In this document: positions 58,278 through 58,716 of the stretch, one piece after another | Numbering within the stretch: position 1 is the stretch's first letter | Layout of the letters: the number at the start of each line of letters is the position of its first letter | Origin: Hofstenia miamia | Lineage: Eukaryota; Xenacoelomorpha; Acoela | Length of the DNA: 58,716 bases | Assembly (NCBI GenBank): GCA_004352715.1 | Contig: SCFE01000060.1 | Location: 456,102 to 514,817 of the forward strand | Direction of reading: 5' to 3' | Program-made: the position numbers and the translations under genes | The notes under the pieces: model-generated | Told to the model about the DNA's origin: nothing | Database searches by the model: none | Seen by the model: the letters and a program-made list of their open reading frames with translations, nothing else

Positions 58278-58716
58278 CATTAAGAACAAATAATTGCTGT
58301 ATCTTTGAACGTGAACTTCCGAAGTCCAATTTTTCACAACAATTATATAGCAATTCTATACCGAAATATATAAATGTATCCAGTGAAATCGAGGAGTTTT
58401 AAACCTAAATTTTGTAACTAGGTATGTGAACATTTTTCCAAAAGATTAGAAAATGAGGTTAAGCTCGATTTTTTCAAAAGATATATAAATCTATTTTTTA
58501 TTAAGGTATTCATAAAGTTTCTTGCATTCATTTATATTAGGTCCTTTAATATAAAGAATTCATTGAGCTGCTCACAAATTTGCTTAATAATTAAAAGGAA
58601 TAACATCGCAAATTGCTTCACTCCTTAAATTTTTTTCATTAGTAGTAAATAGCAAATGGCCTAGTATAATACCTTCGAGTACGTCTCCCAAAACAGCTTC
58701 CAGTTTATTCACCCCT
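58278..58716. repeat. Second copy of the 52134-52572 segment
   Basis: Near-identical direct copy carrying the same degraded LINE D RT sequence (minus strand) and running off the window end. Confidence 0.9.

Noticed and set aside
1-58716. tRNA genes, rRNA and CRISPR arrays
   Set aside because: No convincing B-box with a cloverleaf, no rRNA-like conserved blocks and no regularly spaced repeat array were found on reading.

Overview
The window is metazoan nuclear DNA. It is strongly AT-rich, with long interspersed transposon relics, spliceosomal introns and microsatellites, and there are no operons or bacterial-type genes. I cannot place the species. Wide protein divergence, mixed DNA-transposon and LINE types and compact micro-introns fit an invertebrate.

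Region 1 (1-2,340) is a decayed piggyBac-like element. Region 2 (2,347-32,706, + strand) is one gene: 14 exons of an ERMP1-type M28 zinc metallopeptidase of the ER membrane. I assembled the exons by reading frame, splice sites and family motifs. All phases agree and give 780 codons plus a stop. Only the N-terminal ~100-130 residues are missing, presumably upstream of the window. Introns range from 44 bp to 10.6 kb. The largest holds a P-element-like (THAP-type) transposase relic with a 1,367-bp tandem duplication, a Tigger/pogo-type relic, a hAT relic and the endonuclease end of an RLE-type LINE. Other introns hold a hAT element with TIRs and a decayed 8-bp TSD, and two palindromic TACCGTA MITEs.

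Region 3 (35,097-49,917, - strand) is the most interesting part. It holds three intact single-exon ORFs of 128-133 codons that are clearly paralogous. Each encodes an N-terminal hydrophobic signal, a 12-cysteine ectodomain (four CC pairs, one loop of variable length carrying an N-glycosylation sequon), then PFGG and a glycine-zipper transmembrane helix and a short acidic tail. I do not recognise the family. Two of them share a TGTGGGAA (CSL/Su(H)-type) site 61-65 bp upstream of the ATG. The first two are separated by non-LTR retrotransposons, including a - strand LINE nested inside a + strand LINE just after its YADD motif.

Region 4 (50,000-58,716) holds another MITE, a reverse-transcriptase relic, a solo LTR with a 4-bp TSD, and an unrecognised 190-residue secreted protein gene (55,080-55,652, -). 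A 1,000-N gap follows, and then a near copy of 52,134-52,572.

Assembly caution: four of the five single N characters (18715, 21267, 39876, 53783) sit exactly between two near-identical direct copies of 139-1,089 bp. They look like overlapping contig or haplotype ends that were abutted rather than merged, so features there are counted twice.
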